Of a stretch of DNA of 64,000 nucleotides, positions 62,496-64,000 are shown in pieces. Under the pieces are notes generated by a model. It did not search any database. It saw only the letters and a list, made by a program, of their open reading frames with translations, and was not told the DNA's origin. The position numbers and the translations under genes were made by a program. Source of the stretch: CBDFGK01 sp965247075 (GTDB taxonomy: Bacteria; Pseudomonadota; Gammaproteobacteria; Pseudomonadales; Halieaceae); contig CBDFGK010000003.1 of the NCBI GenBank assembly GCA_965247075.1, forward strand, positions 2,294,001 through 2,358,000. Reading direction: 5' to 3'. Each line of letters begins with the position of its first letter. The stretch's first letter is position 1.

Positions 62496-62681
62496 TTGCG
62501 CTCGCGTCCGCGCGCCGAGAAAGCCGCCCTCATCGCGGCGTTCGCCAAAACGGTGTTGCCGTTGATGGCGGACGGCAAAATCGCGCCAGTGATCTCCGAA
62601 GTCTATCCGTTGGCAAACGCCGCCGCCCACCGCGCGATGGAAGCCAGCAGCTACTTCGGCAAGATCGTGCTGGCTGTGTGA
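62496..62681 (+). pseudogene. C-terminal fragment of a quinone oxidoreductase / zinc-type alcohol dehydrogenase
   Basis: The frame contains RPRAEKAALIAAFAKTVLPL and VYPLANAAAHRAMEASSYFG then KIVLAV, the typical end of NADPH:quinone oxidoreductases of the MDR superfamily. The cofactor-binding and catalytic domains are missing. It abuts the aldolase fragment, so both are debris joined by deletion. Confidence 0.65.
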
Positions 62682-62745
62682 ATTGGTACATATGATTTCG
62701 CACATGTTACTCTATAGCCGATTAACCTGATAAGTGGAGGTAAAT

Positions 62746-63192
62746 ATGAACGCTAGTAAAAGAACGATAAGTGATATTTTTAATGGCAACAGAACCATCG
62801 AAATCCCATTCTTCCAAAGGGCGTATGTTTGGGAAGAAGATCAATGGGAAAGGCTTCTTGACGATATGGAACATGTTAGCCAAAATAAAAAGCCGTATTT
62901 TCTTGGTTCGGTTATATTGAAGCAACAGAAAACACCGACGAATAACGATGCTGGTGACATTCGAACTTTGATTGATGGACAACAAAGGTTAACAACGATC
63001 ATTATATTTTTCAAATCTCTGTGGTTGTTAGCTGGGCATGATTCCTTCTTTGATGGCAGGTTTAAGTTATCTCAAGGCAAAAATAAGTTGGCACTTAAAC
63101 ATAATCACAACGATATTGAATCTTTCGAGAAAATTTCAAATTTAAAAGAATTTGAAGAAATAGAAACTGATAAAGAAACTGATAAAAAAGAC
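62746..63192 (+). pseudogene. DUF262 (GmrSD/ParB-like) gene truncated by an insertion sequence
   Basis: The ATG at 62746 has GGAGG six bases ahead. The first ~100 residues match DUF262 proteins: IPFFQRAYVWEEDQWERLL (N-terminal signature) and the nucleotide-site motif DGQQRLTTI. Such proteins act in type IV restriction (GmrSD) and other phage defence. Composition is strongly AT-rich. After about residue 149 the frame runs into the IS4-type element, so most of the gene (usually 500 or more residues) is lost or lies beyond the window. Confidence 0.75.
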
Positions 63193-64000
63193 CACTGCTG
63201 TCCCGTTAACTTTCATATGAGTTTCATTTGATTGACATCGGGCAGTCTGCCATCAGGCGGATCACCCCTTAACAACGCCATCAGGTCACGCTTATCAAAC
63301 AAATTAAGCTGCAGTAATCGCAATAGCTGCTGCATACTCTTTGTGAGTCCAGACTGAAACTTCAGAAATGCAATTAGCAGGTATACGCACATCGCTATCC
63401 ATATTTGAGTCATCACTGCATTCTTGCTCGTGCCAACAAACGATTTGATTTTCAGGTTCTGTTTTATCCACTTAAAGAATAATTCCACTTGCCACCTGGC
63501 TTTGTAGACATCGGCAATCGTCTTGGCTGCCAGTTTGAAATTGTTTGTTAAAAACACATAGTGCTTACCCGTCTCCGCATCTTTGTAGCCAACCCGCCTT
63601 AATCGAACAGGACATTTTTTGGAGACCTGGGGGCCGGTGAATTCTATCGTTTGATCACACGTCAAACCTTTGCCTTTCAGCACCGATCGACGCTCGATAA
63701 TGCGGTATTTTGCATTGCTCTTAAGCCGGGTGACGAAGAAAATACCCTTATCTGTCAATTGCTTATACCAAACGTAATCATTGTAGGCTTTATCAATTGC
63801 AATAATACTTCCCTTAGGAAATATGAGCGTGCGACCCACTGTTACATCGTGCTTCTTCCCTTCCGTGACGACCACAAACTCCGGCAAATAACCCGCATGA
63901 TTCAAACCGACGTGCAGCTTAATCGCTCCTTTGGTGGTGCGAAAATCAGCCCAGGGAAACGCAGACAAACACAAGTCGATGGTGGACGCGTCCAGCGAAT
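63192..64000 (-). mobile_element. IS4-type insertion sequence, 3' part (continues past window)
   Basis: The element end is placed near 63192, where DUF262-like coding sequence gives way to CCACTGCTGTCCCGTTAAC, a plausible terminal repeat; the exact base is uncertain. The transposase runs in from the right and stops at 63213. The other end and any target duplication are outside the window. Confidence 0.6.
63213..64000 (-). CDS. IS4-family DDE transposase, C-terminal part (partial)
   Basis: About 262 residues are visible; the frame is open to the window edge. First catalytic Asp is in LDASTIDLCLSAFPW at the edge. The second is probably in AIDKAYNDYVWY. The YREK-like region is represented by VYKARWQVELFFKWIKQNL, with the catalytic Glu in QVELFF. 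The C-terminal helices follow to NQMKLI. No frameshift is visible in the part seen, so the copy may be active. Confidence 0.9.
   Translation of the reverse strand, partial: SLDASTIDLCLSAFPWADFRTTKGAIKLHVGLNHAGYLPEFVVVTEGKKHDVTVGRTLIFPKGSIIAIDKAYNDYVWYKQLTDKGIFFVTRLKSNAKYRIIERRSVLKGKGLTCDQTIEFTGPQVSKKCPVRLRRVGYKDAETGKHYVFLTNNFKLAAKTIADVYKARWQVELFFKWIKQNLKIKSFVGTSKNAVMTQIWIAMCVYLLIAFLKFQSGLTKSMQQLLRLLQLNLFDKRDLMALLRGDPPDGRLPDVNQMKLI

Overview
The window is chromosomal DNA of a gammaproteobacterium, mostly GC-rich. Housekeeping blocks follow the order I recall from Pseudomonas and relatives: argD-argF, grxD, bfr/bfd, proA-nadD-rsfS-rlmH-mrdA-mrdB-mltB-rlpA-dacA-ybeD-lipB, proS, fmdB-aspS-yebC-ruvCAB-ybgC-tolQRAB-pal-cpoB, and glk-selA-selB-selC. 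The organism is probably a free-living, possibly marine, member of the Pseudomonadales/Cellvibrionales neighbourhood. That placement is inference from gene order and protein resemblance; no database search was possible.

Layout. 1-6.7 kb: 3' part of dinG, then class Ia ribonucleotide reductase (nrdA-nrdB plus a 66-residue protein) on the minus strand, with an NrdR-like box and two DnaA-like boxes far upstream of nrdA. 6.7-8.9 kb: argD-argF. 8.9-10.7 kb: an insert holding a truncated hflX and a nine-repeat Sel1 protein. 10.7-14.4 kb: grxD and iron genes (TonB-dependent receptor, bacterioferritin, its ferredoxin) with two Fur-like boxes. 14.5-24.3 kb: a long plus-strand cell-wall and lipoylation cluster. 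24.3-25.9 kb: an AT-rich decayed island after lipB, where I would expect lipA, with an ardA remnant, an intact AbiEi-type antitoxin and a gutted AbiEii toxin gene. 26-37.4 kb: prfC, glutathione peroxidase, an M1 aminopeptidase, a MATE pump, an exported-looking 2-hydroxyacid dehydrogenase, LuxR and AraC regulators and conserved unknowns. 37.4-50.3 kb: proS, an HU protein with a histone-H1-like tail, aspS-yebC-ruvCAB and tol-pal. 50.3-51.8 kb: a stub of queE, then a zeta-type toxin with a Phd-like antitoxin, then tRNA-Lys. 52-56.5 kb: glucokinase and the selenocysteine genes selA, selB, selC. 56.6-62.3 kb: a cecR-ybhGFSR-like regulator and ABC exporter operon. 62.3-64 kb: fragments of two metabolic genes, a DUF262 gene cut by an insertion sequence, and the IS4-type transposase that runs off the window.

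How it fits together. The core clusters cover DNA precursor supply, arginine and proline synthesis, iron storage, elongasome peptidoglycan synthesis, recombination, envelope integrity and Sec-tRNA synthesis. Between them lie at least four scars of gene turnover: hflX/Sel1, ardA/abiE, queE/zeta, and aldolase/quinone reductase/DUF262/IS4. Two carry toxin-antitoxin genes and three carry remnants of restriction, anti-restriction or abortive-infection genes. The most unusual spots are the zeta/Phd pair sitting on a queE stub next to tRNA-Lys, and the orphaned AbiEi antitoxin that keeps its operator-like repeats.
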